From: Peptococcaceae bacterium
GTDB lineage: Bacteria > Bacillota > Peptococcia > Peptococcales > Peptococcaceae
Assembly: GCA_019420345.1 (NCBI GenBank)
Contig: JAHZHI010000068.1
Coordinates: forward strand, 1-52,940
Direction of reading: 5' to 3'
DNA length: 52,940 bases
Within the stretch, counting starts at the first letter, position 1, and each line of letters starts with the position of its first letter. This document shows, piece after piece, positions 14,558-23,213 of this stretch. The position numbers and the translations under genes were made by a program. The notes beneath the pieces were generated by a model, which did no database searches, was not told where the DNA came from, and saw only the letters and a program-made list of their open reading frames with translations.

Positions 14558-15985
14558 ATGAAAAAAAGAGTCATTGCAGTGCTGATGGTTCTGGCGCTGT
14601 GCCTCAGCTTTTTGCCGACGGCGGCATCTGCTGATGTGCTGACGGAAGACTTGCCGGAAGTTGGTGCTGCCAATTATGTGGTGATCGATGGGGACACACA
14701 TCAGGTTTTGTTTGGCAATGATTATGATAAGTCGATTGATCCAGGCAGTTTGGTGCAGATGATGACGGCGGTCATTATTATCGATGAGGGTAATCTGAAT
14801 GATTCTGTGACGGTGCCGGAAATCCCAGAAGATGCCAACAATGGCAATCGCTTGTATCTGCGTAAGGGGGAGAAGATCAATCTCAGCGATCTGTTGGAAG
14901 GGATCATCATTTATAATGCCAACGATGCAGCCATTGCTGCGGCCAATCATCTTGCGGGTTCGGAAGATGCTTTTGTTGAAAAGATGAATGCCAAAGCGAA
15001 AGAATTGGGCATGGATGATACCACTTTCACATCGGTGTATGGTTCTGCTGATGGCCAGAAAAGCACGGCGCGTGATATGGCGGTTCTCGCTGCCTATGCA
15101 TCCAGCCTGCCAAAATATGTTGAGCTGGCCATTCAGCCAACGTTAGACTGGGACAGTGAAATGAACCAGGATACGGTGACCAATGTCAATGGCATGCAAA
15201 ATGTGGAACAGCAGGCAATTGGCATTAAATTGAGTCCATCCGACCCTATCAATTTGACGGCAAGCCTCAGCCAAGGTGATCGAACCATCGTTGGTGCGAT
15301 GATTGACTGTGAGAGTGAAGACGATGCTTATACAGATATGCAGGAAGCGCTCAATCTCGGTCTTAAAAATACATCGGTGGTTAATTTGATCACAAAAGAT
15401 GAAACAGTGACGACCTTAAACTTTGGTGGCAAAAAATCGGTGCGCCTTGCTGCAACAAAAGACTATGCGATTACGACTTCCCAGGGAGAAAGCGGCAATT
15501 ATCATTCTTCAATTGTTGTTGATCAACCAGAGCTGCCGATCAATGAAGGTGATCAGGTTGGCGTGATTCGCATTTACGACGGCGATGAAGCCATTGATGA
15601 AGTGCCGCTTGTGGCGCAGGACAGCGCCAAGTCGGGGATCAATTGGCTCTTTGTACTGACTGTGCTCCTTTCGATTCTCTATATTGCGACTTTGATTTAT
15701 AATGCACTGAAGCGTGTACAGCGTCGCTCTGGCGGCAAACGTTTGCCAAACAAGCTGAGCGGCAATAAGAAAACACCGGCTTCTCGTGTCAGCCGTCCAC
15801 ATCAAACCAAGGCGCCTGGCGCGAAAACACCGCAGCATCCACAGCAGCGGCCCGCTTCAAAGGCACCAGCAGGCGGTCAACATAAGAATGCCATGAAGAA
15901 TCCTTCCATGGGTTCCAATGCAGGACGCCAAGGGCTGGAGCAGCGTCTTAAAGAAAAAGGCGGCAATAATGGAGGCCGTCGGTGA
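14558..15985 (+). CDS. Degenerate D-alanyl-D-alanine carboxypeptidase-like protein (S11 family, probably non-catalytic)
   Basis: This 475-residue secreted membrane protein has a signal peptide (about 1-26), an S11 peptidase-like domain (about 30-270), a C-terminal beta domain, a membrane helix (about 367-387) and a basic, Pro/Gln/Lys-rich cytoplasmic tail of about 85 residues. The fold context is preserved, but all three catalytic motifs are altered: SxxK is S64-L-V-Q67, SxN is N120-A-N122, and KTG is K224-L-S. It is therefore unlikely to cleave peptidoglycan and may be a scaffold or regulator. ATG 14558 follows AAGGAG (14542-14547). It overlaps holA by 4 bases. An intact relative lies at 49641. 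Confidence 0.87.
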   Translation: MKKRVIAVLMVLALCLSFLPTAASADVLTEDLPEVGAANYVVIDGDTHQVLFGNDYDKSIDPGSLVQMMTAVIIIDEGNLNDSVTVPEIPEDANNGNRLYLRKGEKINLSDLLEGIIIYNANDAAIAAANHLAGSEDAFVEKMNAKAKELGMDDTTFTSVYGSADGQKSTARDMAVLAAYASSLPKYVELAIQPTLDWDSEMNQDTVTNVNGMQNVEQQAIGIKLSPSDPINLTASLSQGDRTIVGAMIDCESEDDAYTDMQEALNLGLKNTSVVNLITKDETVTTLNFGGKKSVRLAATKDYAITTSQGESGNYHSSIVVDQPELPINEGDQVGVIRIYDGDEAIDEVPLVAQDSAKSGINWLFVLTVLLSILYIATLIYNALKRVQRRSGGKRLPNKLSGNKKTPASRVSRPHQTKAPGAKTPQHPQQRPASKAPAGGQHKNAMKNPSMGSNAGRQGLEQRLKEKGGNNGGRR

Positions 15986-17016
15986 GCCTGCCAAGCGGCG
16001 TTCGCCTGTATTATGGCAATGATGGATTGCGCATGGATCAGACCATTGAAAAAATGATTGAGCGGGTGCTCCCTGATGAGGGCACCCGCCCTTTCAACCT
16101 TGAGCGTGTGGATGGTGAGGCTGTACGCCTTTCTGAGATCCTTGTGCTGGCGCGTAGCCTGCCATTCATGGCAGAGCGGCGTGTTGTTGTTGTAAGGGAA
16201 CCGTCGTTTTTTGCAGCCGGTGCACGCAAAAAGGGGCTGATCACAGCAGAGGAAGAGAAAGCACTTCTTGAATTCTGTGCTGCGCCCAACCCGGATGCGC
16301 TATTGATTTTTCGCTATACCATCGAAGAAGCCCCTGGCGCATTTCTGAAAAAGGTGATTGCCAGCAGTGAAGCCATGCAGTGTCAGCAGCCAAAAGGCCG
16401 CGATGTAGCGCCATGGCTGCGGGCAGAAGCAAAAAAAATGGGCAAAGCGTTTACGCCGCAGGCATTGGCTATTTTGGAAGACATGGCGCCGCAAGATGGC
16501 ACCTTGCTGCTTGCCAGTGAATTGGAAAAGCTTGCACTGTATCTTGGCGATCGGGAGGATGCGTTGATTACGGAAGACGATGTGGCAGCCATTGTCACAC
16601 CAACACCGTCACGCACCATTTTTAATCTTACCGATGCTCTTGTAGAGGGCCGCACCAGTACAGCGCTTGCTGCTTATCGTGACTGCCTTTATTTGGGCAG
16701 CAAATCGCCGCAGGTGCTGCGCCAGCTTTTGGATACGGTGCGCCGGTTGCTTGAAGTGCAGTCTATGCTCGCAGAGGGGATGGGCCAGAGTGCCATTCGT
16801 GGTGAGATTAAGCGTCATGAGTACTATGTGAAGAAGCTCATCAATCAGGCGCGCCATCTTTCGACCGAGGCGCTTTCCAGTGCGTATCTCTATCTTGTGG
16901 ACTGTGACGTCAAAAGCAAGAGCACCGCGCGCCTCGACATGGACGCTTTCGTCGAAGAAGCCATCATCAACTGCTGCGCCACCATTGCCGTGCGTGGCCG
17001 CCGCATGGTTCGATAA
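15982..17016 (+). CDS. holA: DNA polymerase III delta subunit
   Basis: This 344-residue protein is the clamp-loader delta subunit, which opens the beta sliding clamp. It has the HolA pattern: an N-terminal YYGNDGLRMDQTIEKM segment, the region with LVLARSLPFMAERRVVVVREPSFF, a central ATPase-like domain without a Walker motif (as expected for delta), NLTDALVEGRTSTALAAYRD and the C-terminal collar helices. The start is a GTG at 15982, 6 bases after GGAGG, overlapping the preceding stop in a translationally coupled arrangement. Its usual neighbour rpsT is absent here. Confidence 0.92.
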   Translation: MSLPSGVRLYYGNDGLRMDQTIEKMIERVLPDEGTRPFNLERVDGEAVRLSEILVLARSLPFMAERRVVVVREPSFFAAGARKKGLITAEEEKALLEFCAAPNPDALLIFRYTIEEAPGAFLKKVIASSEAMQCQQPKGRDVAPWLRAEAKKMGKAFTPQALAILEDMAPQDGTLLLASELEKLALYLGDREDALITEDDVAAIVTPTPSRTIFNLTDALVEGRTSTALAAYRDCLYLGSKSPQVLRQLLDTVRRLLEVQSMLAEGMGQSAIRGEIKRHEYYVKKLINQARHLSTEALSSAYLYLVDCDVKSKSTARLDMDAFVEEAIINCCATIAVRGRRMVR

Positions 17017-17022
17017 GTCACC

Positions 17023-17056
17023 AACGCTCACAGTAACACGCTGTGGGCGTTTTTTG
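17023..17056 (+). terminator. Intrinsic terminator after holA
   Basis: An 11-bp stem (17023-17033 with 17041-17051, one T-G wobble) is followed by a run of six T. From here to 17160 no gene or structure is apparent. Confidence 0.88.
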
Positions 17057-17164
17057 TTGGGCACATCGGTTTTTTCAGCCAGCAGCAGAAGCACGTTTCA
17101 AATTTCCTGGCATAGCCCTTATAAATAGTGATGGATTGATGGAACAAAATCTGACTGAAAAAAG

Positions 17165-17210
17165 ACTACCCGCTATGGGTAGTGGAAGGCGGGAAAACCT
17201 GTGCTATACT
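17165..17210 (+). promoter_or_regulatory. NarL-like palindrome and promoter of island unit A
   Basis: ACTACCC (17165-17171) and GGGTAGT (17177-17183) flank GCTAT, giving a perfect 7-bp inverted repeat centred on 17174. The half-site TACCCAT-like core resembles the NarL consensus TACYYMT. A -10 box TATACT lies at 17205-17210, exactly 31 bases from the centre, and the -35 position (about 17182) has no consensus. This is class II activator geometry. The promoter at 25386-25430 has the same palindrome and spacing. Confidence 0.78.
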
Positions 17211-17299
17211 AAAAAAGGAGCTTCATAGCATCAAAAATGGAGATTTTTGTGGAGCTGTTCACGTACGGTTGATATAATGAAAATAAGGGGGATGGTCAT

Positions 17300-18664
17300 A
17301 TGAAAAATAGAAACATCATTATCTTTCTGATTGCAGTGTTGTTGTTTTGCACAGGCTGTTCTAATACTGTCACAAAAGAAGAGGTGCCAACCACGATTAC
17401 GGTTTGGCATGTCTATGGCGGACAAACGGATTCTCCCCTCAATGATCTCATTGACCAGTTTAACCAAACTGTGGGAAAGCAAAAACAGATCAATGTGCAG
17501 GTGACTTCGGTGTCAAATACCAATACCATTCATGAGCTGGTTCTGGCTGCTGCCAATGAAGAACCAGGGGCGCCTGAATTGCCGGATCTTTTTATCTCAT
17601 ATCCCAAAACGGTGCTGGCGCTGCCAGACGACAGCATTCTCGTGGACTATAAGGACTATTTCAGCGAAGAAGAATTGTCTGATTTTATTCCGGCATTTAT
17701 AGAAGAAGGCACGATAGATGACCACCTGGTCATTTTTCCGGTGGCAAAATCTACGGAAATCATGTTCATCAATCAGACAATTTTCGATCGTTTTTCTCAG
17801 GAAACGGGTATAAGCATGGAAGATCTCGACACTTGGGAGGGCTTGTATAAGGCTGCAGAAACTTATGCTGAATGGAGCGATGCCCAGACACCGGATATTC
17901 CGGGAGATGCGAAGGCCATGTTTGTCCACGACTATTATTTTAATTATTTTCAGGTGGGGGTCGAATCTCTGGGCGAGGATTTCTTTCAGGGAGATAAATT
18001 GGCCTTTGGGCCTGTTTTTCAGACAGTGTGGGAGCCATTGGCGCAGGCTGCCTTCAAGGGCGGTGTCTGGCTAAAGGGCGGCTATGCCACTGAATCAATC
18101 CGCACCGGTGAAAGCATCGTCAGTGTGGCGTCGTCGGCCAGCATTCTTTATTACAGCGATGTTGTGACCTATTCAGACAACACTTCCGAGGATATCACCA
18201 TCGTCTCTCGTCCATGTCCGGTATTTGAGAACGGAGAAAAGCTGGTGATGCAGAGAGGCGCAGGATTTTGCACCGTCCGCTCCACTCCAGAGCGCGAACA
18301 GGCTGCGGTGACTTTTCTAAAGTGGCTGACGGAGCCGGAACACAATGTAGAGTTTGTGACTAGAACAGGCTATATGCCGGTGACCAAAAGCGCATTTGAA
18401 AATGAATTGCCAAAAGCCATTGAGGAGTTAGAGAGCGCCAAATACGTTTCTCTCTATCAAGCATATTTGGATACTCAGAAAAACTATGAATTTTATGTGC
18501 CGCCGCAGCTGCAGAGTTATCTGAGCCTTGAAACGACATTGGAGGATAATGTAAGAGCACAGTTTGCGCTGGGGCGCCAGGATTATCTGAATGGCGGAGA
18601 GGCCAAGTTGGCGCAGATCAGCACAGAGCGGCTCAAGACCTTTCAGGAGATTATGGAACGGTAA
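17300..18664 (+). CDS. Orphan extracellular solute-binding lipoprotein
   Basis: This 454-residue protein resembles family 1 (sugar-type) ABC solute-binding proteins. It has a lipoprotein signal with lipobox CTGC (Cys20), then TTITVWHVYGGQTDSPLNDL, which is the usual beginning of the mature domain, and later features such as GAGFCTVRSTPEREQAAVTFLKWL. No permease or ATPase genes are near. It is instead followed 21 bases later by a membrane LuxR regulator, so it may deliver a ligand signal rather than serve transport; this is an inference. The ATG follows GGGGGAT. It is the first gene of unit A, behind the NarL-like palindrome. Confidence 0.85.
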   Translation: MKNRNIIIFLIAVLLFCTGCSNTVTKEEVPTTITVWHVYGGQTDSPLNDLIDQFNQTVGKQKQINVQVTSVSNTNTIHELVLAAANEEPGAPELPDLFISYPKTVLALPDDSILVDYKDYFSEEELSDFIPAFIEEGTIDDHLVIFPVAKSTEIMFINQTIFDRFSQETGISMEDLDTWEGLYKAAETYAEWSDAQTPDIPGDAKAMFVHDYYFNYFQVGVESLGEDFFQGDKLAFGPVFQTVWEPLAQAAFKGGVWLKGGYATESIRTGESIVSVASSASILYYSDVVTYSDNTSEDITIVSRPCPVFENGEKLVMQRGAGFCTVRSTPEREQAAVTFLKWLTEPEHNVEFVTRTGYMPVTKSAFENELPKAIEELESAKYVSLYQAYLDTQKNYEFYVPPQLQSYLSLETTLEDNVRAQFALGRQDYLNGGEAKLAQISTERLKTFQEIMER

Positions 18665-18685
18665 TAGAGGAAGGGAGGAAATCCT

Positions 18686-20278
18686 GTGCTGAACAAACTG
18701 AAAGAGCTGCGGGCGCTGAATGCTTTTGCAAAAAAGCAAAGCGTGGGCATGCAGAAAAAATTGATGCTTTATTGGGCATCTATGATATTGGTTGTTTTTG
18801 CAGCGATTATCCTTCTTCTATCTATTGCTGGAGGCTTTTCACAAGATGACGAACAACTCCACGAGGTTATGGAAATTCAACTAAAGAGCACCCGGGATCA
18901 TCTGGAGAATCATCTGGATAATTTGACCGCGCAAAGCTTGAATCTCTCGAAAGAATTAAGCCGGGAAATTGAACGCGTACTGGTTCAGGAAGGAATATCT
19001 TTTCAGGAGGTCAACGATTCACCGGAACAGCTGCTGCATCTGCAAGAAGCCATGTATCCGCTGATCAGTACAACGCTGCAGGTTTCAAACTGTAATGGTG
19101 CGTATGCAATTTTAAATGCAACCACCAATACTGGATTGGATGGAGCAGAAAACTCCAGGAGCGGTATTCATCTGCGCTATTCTAATCTTAGCGCCAGCAG
19201 TCCAATTACACCTACCGTGGTATATTTCCGCGGCATTCCTGACATCGCGCGGCAAAAGGATCTGGAATTGCACAACCGCTGGAATTTGGAATTTGACATC
19301 CATCAAATTCCAGGTTGTCAGGACTTGATGAATACCTCTCTGAATCGGCCTGCCGAGCAATACTTCTGGTCTACTCGAATTGGGCTCAAAGATACGTGGG
19401 AATCTGCGATGCTGTTGTGCGTCCCTATTGTGGGCAGCGCTGGGACAGTGTACGGTGTCTGCGGCGTCGAAATCAGCGCATTGTATTTCCAGTTTTCTTA
19501 TCCTACAGTGGAAGGTCAATTTGGCTCCGTTGTTACCATCCTGGCTCCGCTTCAGGACGGCCACCTGCTATTGTCTGACGGGCTGGTTGGCAGCGTCAAT
19601 GGCACCTACTTAAATGGCCAGGAAAATCTTGTCATTCATCAGGGGCGGTACTATAACGAATACGATGCGGACACCGGAAAATACATTGGTCTGCATCAAA
19701 TCATCCCAGTTTCAAAAAATGATTCGGAGGATACGGTTTGGGCTGCTGCTGTTTTGATTCCCCAAGAGAGCTATGTTGCATATACGAACGGTGTCCAGCA
19801 AACCTGGATTATTGTGTCCATCGTGTTGCTCTTCATATTGTTGGTTGTTTCGTTCTTTTTGGCGCGGAAATTTGTCCGACCGATTACTGACAGTCTCAAA
19901 CGGTTTCAGCAGGAAGAAATGTTGGAACAGGGAGTGTCCTCCGGAATTTCTGAGGTGGATGAGCTGGCAGAGTTTCTGAACGCCCGGGCGCGGAATCAGC
20001 GATTGGAGCAGGGGGAACTTCCGCCGAATATTGCTGAACTTTTCGATCAGTTTATAGAGCGAAAGGATTTGCTTACAGAGGCAGAACGCAACATTCTTCG
20101 CTATTACATCGATGGTCATGAAATTGCGGAGATTCCGGAGCTTGCTTTTATAAGTATGAGCACCGTTCGCAAGCACAACCGACATATCTATAAAAAGCTG
20201 GGTGTGGCCTCCCGAGATGAATTGATGCTCTATATCGATCTGCTTCGCCGTTGCGGAAGACTGCAGGAGCTTTTCTGA
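18686..20278 (+). CDS. Membrane-spanning LuxR-type one-component regulator with an extracellular Cache-like sensor
   Basis: This 530-residue protein has a membrane helix (about 26-50), an extracellular region of about 320 residues resembling a double-Cache sensor, a second helix (about 372-395) ending in ARKFVRPITDSLKRF, and a C-terminal LuxR/NarL helix-turn-helix (about 463-522: LLTEAERNILRYYI..., STVRKHNRHIYKKLGV). No kinase or receiver domain lies between sensor and DNA-binding domain, so it would bind DNA while membrane-tethered. The start is a GTG at 18686 after GGGAGG. Being paired with an orphan solute-binding lipoprotein suggests ligand sensing; the ligand is unknown. Confidence 0.82.
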   Translation: MLNKLKELRALNAFAKKQSVGMQKKLMLYWASMILVVFAAIILLLSIAGGFSQDDEQLHEVMEIQLKSTRDHLENHLDNLTAQSLNLSKELSREIERVLVQEGISFQEVNDSPEQLLHLQEAMYPLISTTLQVSNCNGAYAILNATTNTGLDGAENSRSGIHLRYSNLSASSPITPTVVYFRGIPDIARQKDLELHNRWNLEFDIHQIPGCQDLMNTSLNRPAEQYFWSTRIGLKDTWESAMLLCVPIVGSAGTVYGVCGVEISALYFQFSYPTVEGQFGSVVTILAPLQDGHLLLSDGLVGSVNGTYLNGQENLVIHQGRYYNEYDADTGKYIGLHQIIPVSKNDSEDTVWAAAVLIPQESYVAYTNGVQQTWIIVSIVLLFILLVVSFFLARKFVRPITDSLKRFQQEEMLEQGVSSGISEVDELAEFLNARARNQRLEQGELPPNIAELFDQFIERKDLLTEAERNILRYYIDGHEIAEIPELAFISMSTVRKHNRHIYKKLGVASRDELMLYIDLLRRCGRLQELF

Positions 20279-20298
20279 GTGTTCTCCAAATATTAAGC

Positions 20299-20341
20299 AA
20301 AGTGCACAGGAATCTGAGAAGGATTTTTGTGCACTTTTTGT
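20299..20341 (+). terminator. Intrinsic terminator of island unit A
   Basis: A 9-bp perfect stem (20299-20307 with 20329-20337) with a further inner AATC/GATT pairing is followed by a T-rich stretch. Confidence 0.7.
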
Positions 20342-20414
20342 ATTATCCAATGGATACCATCTGTGAAAAGTATCCATTGGATAATATATTTTCCTGACCT
20401 GCTTCTGATATAGT
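20342..20414 (+). promoter_or_regulatory. Compound palindrome and promoter of island unit B
   Basis: A perfect 16-bp inverted repeat (20342-20357 with 20370-20385, 12-base spacer) contains two palindromic cores, TATCC-AAT-GGATA centred on 20350 and TATCC-ATT-GGATA centred on 20377. A -10 box TATAGT lies at 20409-20414, 32 bases from the centre of the second core, close to the 31 bases seen for units A and C. No consensus -35 is present and no T-run follows the repeat, which favours a tandem activator site over a terminator. Confidence 0.65.
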
Positions 20415-20439
20415 CAATGTAAGGAAGGTGGTGAATGCG

Positions 20440-20793
20440 ATGTTAAATCTTTTGTACAGTCATTTGGAGGATTGCTCCACACCACAGTATTTTTGTTTTG
20501 CTGTTCGCTGTGAGGTGTGCGGTGAATTTTGGTACAGCAGCAGTATTCCATTTTCTAAAGCAAAACAGGCGGCCGAGGATTTGGAAAAGAAAGAGCTGTA
20601 TGATGCCATCTATCAGCGAGAGAAGCGGCAAGCTCGATTAACGGCGGGAAAGGAAGCGAGGGAGCGATTCAGTCAGTGCCCCATCTGCCGACGTTTGGTT
20701 TGTGATTCCTGTTTTCTGATCTGCGAGGAGATTGATTTGTGCAGAGAGTGTGCCGCGCGGATGAAGGAATGCGGAGAGCCGGTGGCGCCATGA
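20440..20793 (+). CDS. Small zinc-ribbon protein
   Basis: I do not recognise this 117-residue protein as a named family. It has an N-terminal CEVCG pair, a Lys/Glu-rich helix (about 45-75), and a C-terminal cluster of cysteine pairs (CPIC, CDSC, CREC and single Cys residues) that should bind two or more zinc ions. There is no signal peptide. ATG 20440 is preferred over GTG codons at 20428 and 20431 because AAGGAAGG (20421-20428) must lie upstream. Its stop overlaps the start of the next gene by 4 bases, so it is coupled to the signalling genes of unit B. Confidence 0.7.
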   Translation: MLNLLYSHLEDCSTPQYFCFAVRCEVCGEFWYSSSIPFSKAKQAAEDLEKKELYDAIYQREKRQARLTAGKEARERFSQCPICRRLVCDSCFLICEEIDLCRECAARMKECGEPVAP

Positions 20794-23213
20794 AGGTTCA
20801 ATGGCTATCTCTTGTTCTTTTGCTGTGCCTGTTGCTGACGGGATGTGTGTCGGCGCCAAGCGACAGATATTTGGTTTCCGATGCAGAGGGCGCTGAAGAA
20901 TATGTCAACACTCTGGGCACCTATCTTTCTGAGTATGACATTAGGGAACCGAGGGATGCAGTTTTTGCAGAGGTGGAAAATGGCAATGCGGTCGTTTGTT
21001 ATGACGTTCAGGCGATTCCGGCGCTGAATCAGGGTGTTGGTCGGTATTGGTATCCGCAAGTATTGGGCACCGTGGTTATAGCTGTGGACCGTATACGGAC
21101 CGACATTGATATTACTGGCTGGAACAGCCTTCGGGAAAGCCAAATTCCTGTCGGCATTGGAAGTGAATCCATCATTCGCAATATGCTGGCCATTGCTGCG
21201 CTGTCCTATGGGTTGAACCCGGAAGAGCCAGCCAAACAGGATGCCCTGGCGTTCTTGGAGCATCTCAGCCAGAACGGGAAATTCGAGCTCAATGATTCGG
21301 ATGCGCCTATTTTGCTCTGTATGGATTACGAAGCCGTTGCGTGGAATCGAGAAGGGGGACAGTATGAGATCATTGTGCCGGCGGAGGGAACTTTATCTTA
21401 TCGCATGGGGCTGCTCTCAGATGTTCCGCTGACACCCGATGTCGGATTGGATGAAGTGCTTTTGTCTGTAGGGCTGCCGCTGGTTAGCGGGGAGCGGCCG
21501 TGGGGATTTCCGAGCGATTATCGGTCGGCCCATGTGCTGGAAGGGAGTGACTATGATTGGGTTTTAGAGATCACTGGTGACAGCAGCAGAGATCTGCGCC
21601 GACAGGTTTTTCATACTCGGCTCTATACCTCCGCTGACCTTAGAGAACATATTTTATCTGCCCTGCTGGCAGTGGCTGTCATATTGCTGTGGAAAGGAAG
21701 CGTTTCCCATCGAATGGTTCGTCACGACGTTCGCCGGGTGGTCGATGTGATGAGCTGGTTGATGGTGGGATGGCTGCTGCTACGTTTGTTCAAATATCAG
21801 CTGATTCAAGAAGCTGCCCTGAGTCGGATGTGCTGGTATGGCTATTATATTTTTCAGTTGGCTTTGCCTGTTACACTTTTGTATTTGGTCAGGCTCACAG
21901 GACGCGCAGAGGGAGAAGGAAAGCCAGTGCATTTTCTGTGGCCGCCGTTTGTTTGCTATGGACTTTCTGTGTTGCTGGTGATGACCAATGACTTTCATCA
22001 GCTGGTATTTGTTTTTGATCCTGATGGAAATTGGGCCAGTGATTATGGCTATGGTGCAGGATTTTGGTTCATTGCGGCTGCGTCGCTTTTAATGGTAGTG
22101 GTGGCCGTCGGCAAACTGTTTTATCAGGGGCGGCGAAGCACCTATTGGGGAGGAAAAGTATTTCCACTGTTGTTCTGCGCAGGGTTGTTTGCGTATGTCA
22201 TTGCCTATATTTACCGGGTGTCCCTGGCCTGGGAAAGTGACCCAACGGTCATTATCTGTGTTATTGCCGTTCTGTTCTTTGAAACCGTACTTCATGCAGG
22301 GCTGATTCCGGTCAATGTTCAGTATCAGCGTCTCTTTTTCTCTGCACCCATTGGCCTGACGCTGCTCGATGAGAATGGTCGAACCATTTTGTCTTCCCTT
22401 GACGCGCGTCCCATTTCAAGTTCTCTATGGAAGCGACTGCTTATGGATATGGACCACCCCTTGCTGAGAGACAGCCAGACGCAGCTCCATGCGGTATTCA
22501 TCCCTGGAGGCATGGCGGTGTGGCAGGAAGACCTTTCTCAGCTCAATCGGCTGCGGCAGGAAATTCAAGATGTGCAGACACGTCTGGAGGCGGCCAATGC
22601 GCTTTTGCAGGAGGAAGGTGAGATCAAAAAGCGTTTGTACACTTCAGCCACCAATCGAGCGCTGTTTGAACATCTGGATCGTGATTTGGAGCGTCGTGTC
22701 ACATCTCTGGCACATTTGCTTGAAACATTGGCGGAAACAGAGCATTCGAGAGATTTGACCGCCTACATTGCATTGTGTCTGTGCCATATCAAGCGCAGAT
22801 GTAATTTGTTTTTCCTGGCACGCCAAGATGTCTCACTTCTGGCAGATGAGATGAGCGTTTATTTGGACGAGCTGGCGGAGCTGGCTTCCTATGCGGGGAT
22901 GCAAATACTGATCCGCAGCGGGCAGAGTGAGGGGATGAAGATTCGCAACGCAGCGGTCTGCTATGATTTTGCCTTTGAAATCATAGCATGGGCGTGGTCA
23001 ACGAATACTTCTCCGGTGATGGGTTGTTTAGAATCCGAAGGGGCGCATCTGGTGTTCCGTTTTCTTTTGAGCAGTGATACAGAGAAATGGCATTTTTCTG
23101 AGGAACTGATGGCTGCGGTTTCTTCTTTAGGAGGACGCATCGCCTGCAAGGACCTGGAGGATGCTGCGGGGATTGTTTTGACCCTGCCCTTGGGAGGTGA
23201 GGAATGTGGCTGA
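20790..23213 (+). CDS. Lipoprotein fused to a 7TM histidine-kinase-like protein, kinase core degenerate
   Basis: This 807-residue protein begins with a lipoprotein signal (lipobox LTGC, Cys19), followed by an extracellular region (about 20-290) resembling a type 2 solute-binding fold, then about seven to eight membrane helices (about 295-520) like the N-terminal 7TM region of some histidine kinases, a short PAS-like segment (about 530-600), a coiled coil (about 590-640) and a C-terminal kinase-like domain. In the last domain I cannot find an H-box HD/HE motif, an N-box, or DNG/GxG motifs, so it is probably a pseudokinase. The start at 20790 excludes an upstream extension. It overlaps the true kinase gene by 8 bases. 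Confidence 0.75.
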   Translation: MKVQWLSLVLLLCLLLTGCVSAPSDRYLVSDAEGAEEYVNTLGTYLSEYDIREPRDAVFAEVENGNAVVCYDVQAIPALNQGVGRYWYPQVLGTVVIAVDRIRTDIDITGWNSLRESQIPVGIGSESIIRNMLAIAALSYGLNPEEPAKQDALAFLEHLSQNGKFELNDSDAPILLCMDYEAVAWNREGGQYEIIVPAEGTLSYRMGLLSDVPLTPDVGLDEVLLSVGLPLVSGERPWGFPSDYRSAHVLEGSDYDWVLEITGDSSRDLRRQVFHTRLYTSADLREHILSALLAVAVILLWKGSVSHRMVRHDVRRVVDVMSWLMVGWLLLRLFKYQLIQEAALSRMCWYGYYIFQLALPVTLLYLVRLTGRAEGEGKPVHFLWPPFVCYGLSVLLVMTNDFHQLVFVFDPDGNWASDYGYGAGFWFIAAASLLMVVVAVGKLFYQGRRSTYWGGKVFPLLFCAGLFAYVIAYIYRVSLAWESDPTVIICVIAVLFFETVLHAGLIPVNVQYQRLFFSAPIGLTLLDENGRTILSSLDARPISSSLWKRLLMDMDHPLLRDSQTQLHAVFIPGGMAVWQEDLSQLNRLRQEIQDVQTRLEAANALLQEEGEIKKRLYTSATNRALFEHLDRDLERRVTSLAHLLETLAETEHSRDLTAYIALCLCHIKRRCNLFFLARQDVSLLADEMSVYLDELAELASYAGMQILIRSGQSEGMKIRNAAVCYDFAFEIIAWAWSTNTSPVMGCLESEGAHLVFRFLLSSDTEKWHFSEELMAAVSSLGGRIACKDLEDAAGIVLTLPLGGEECG

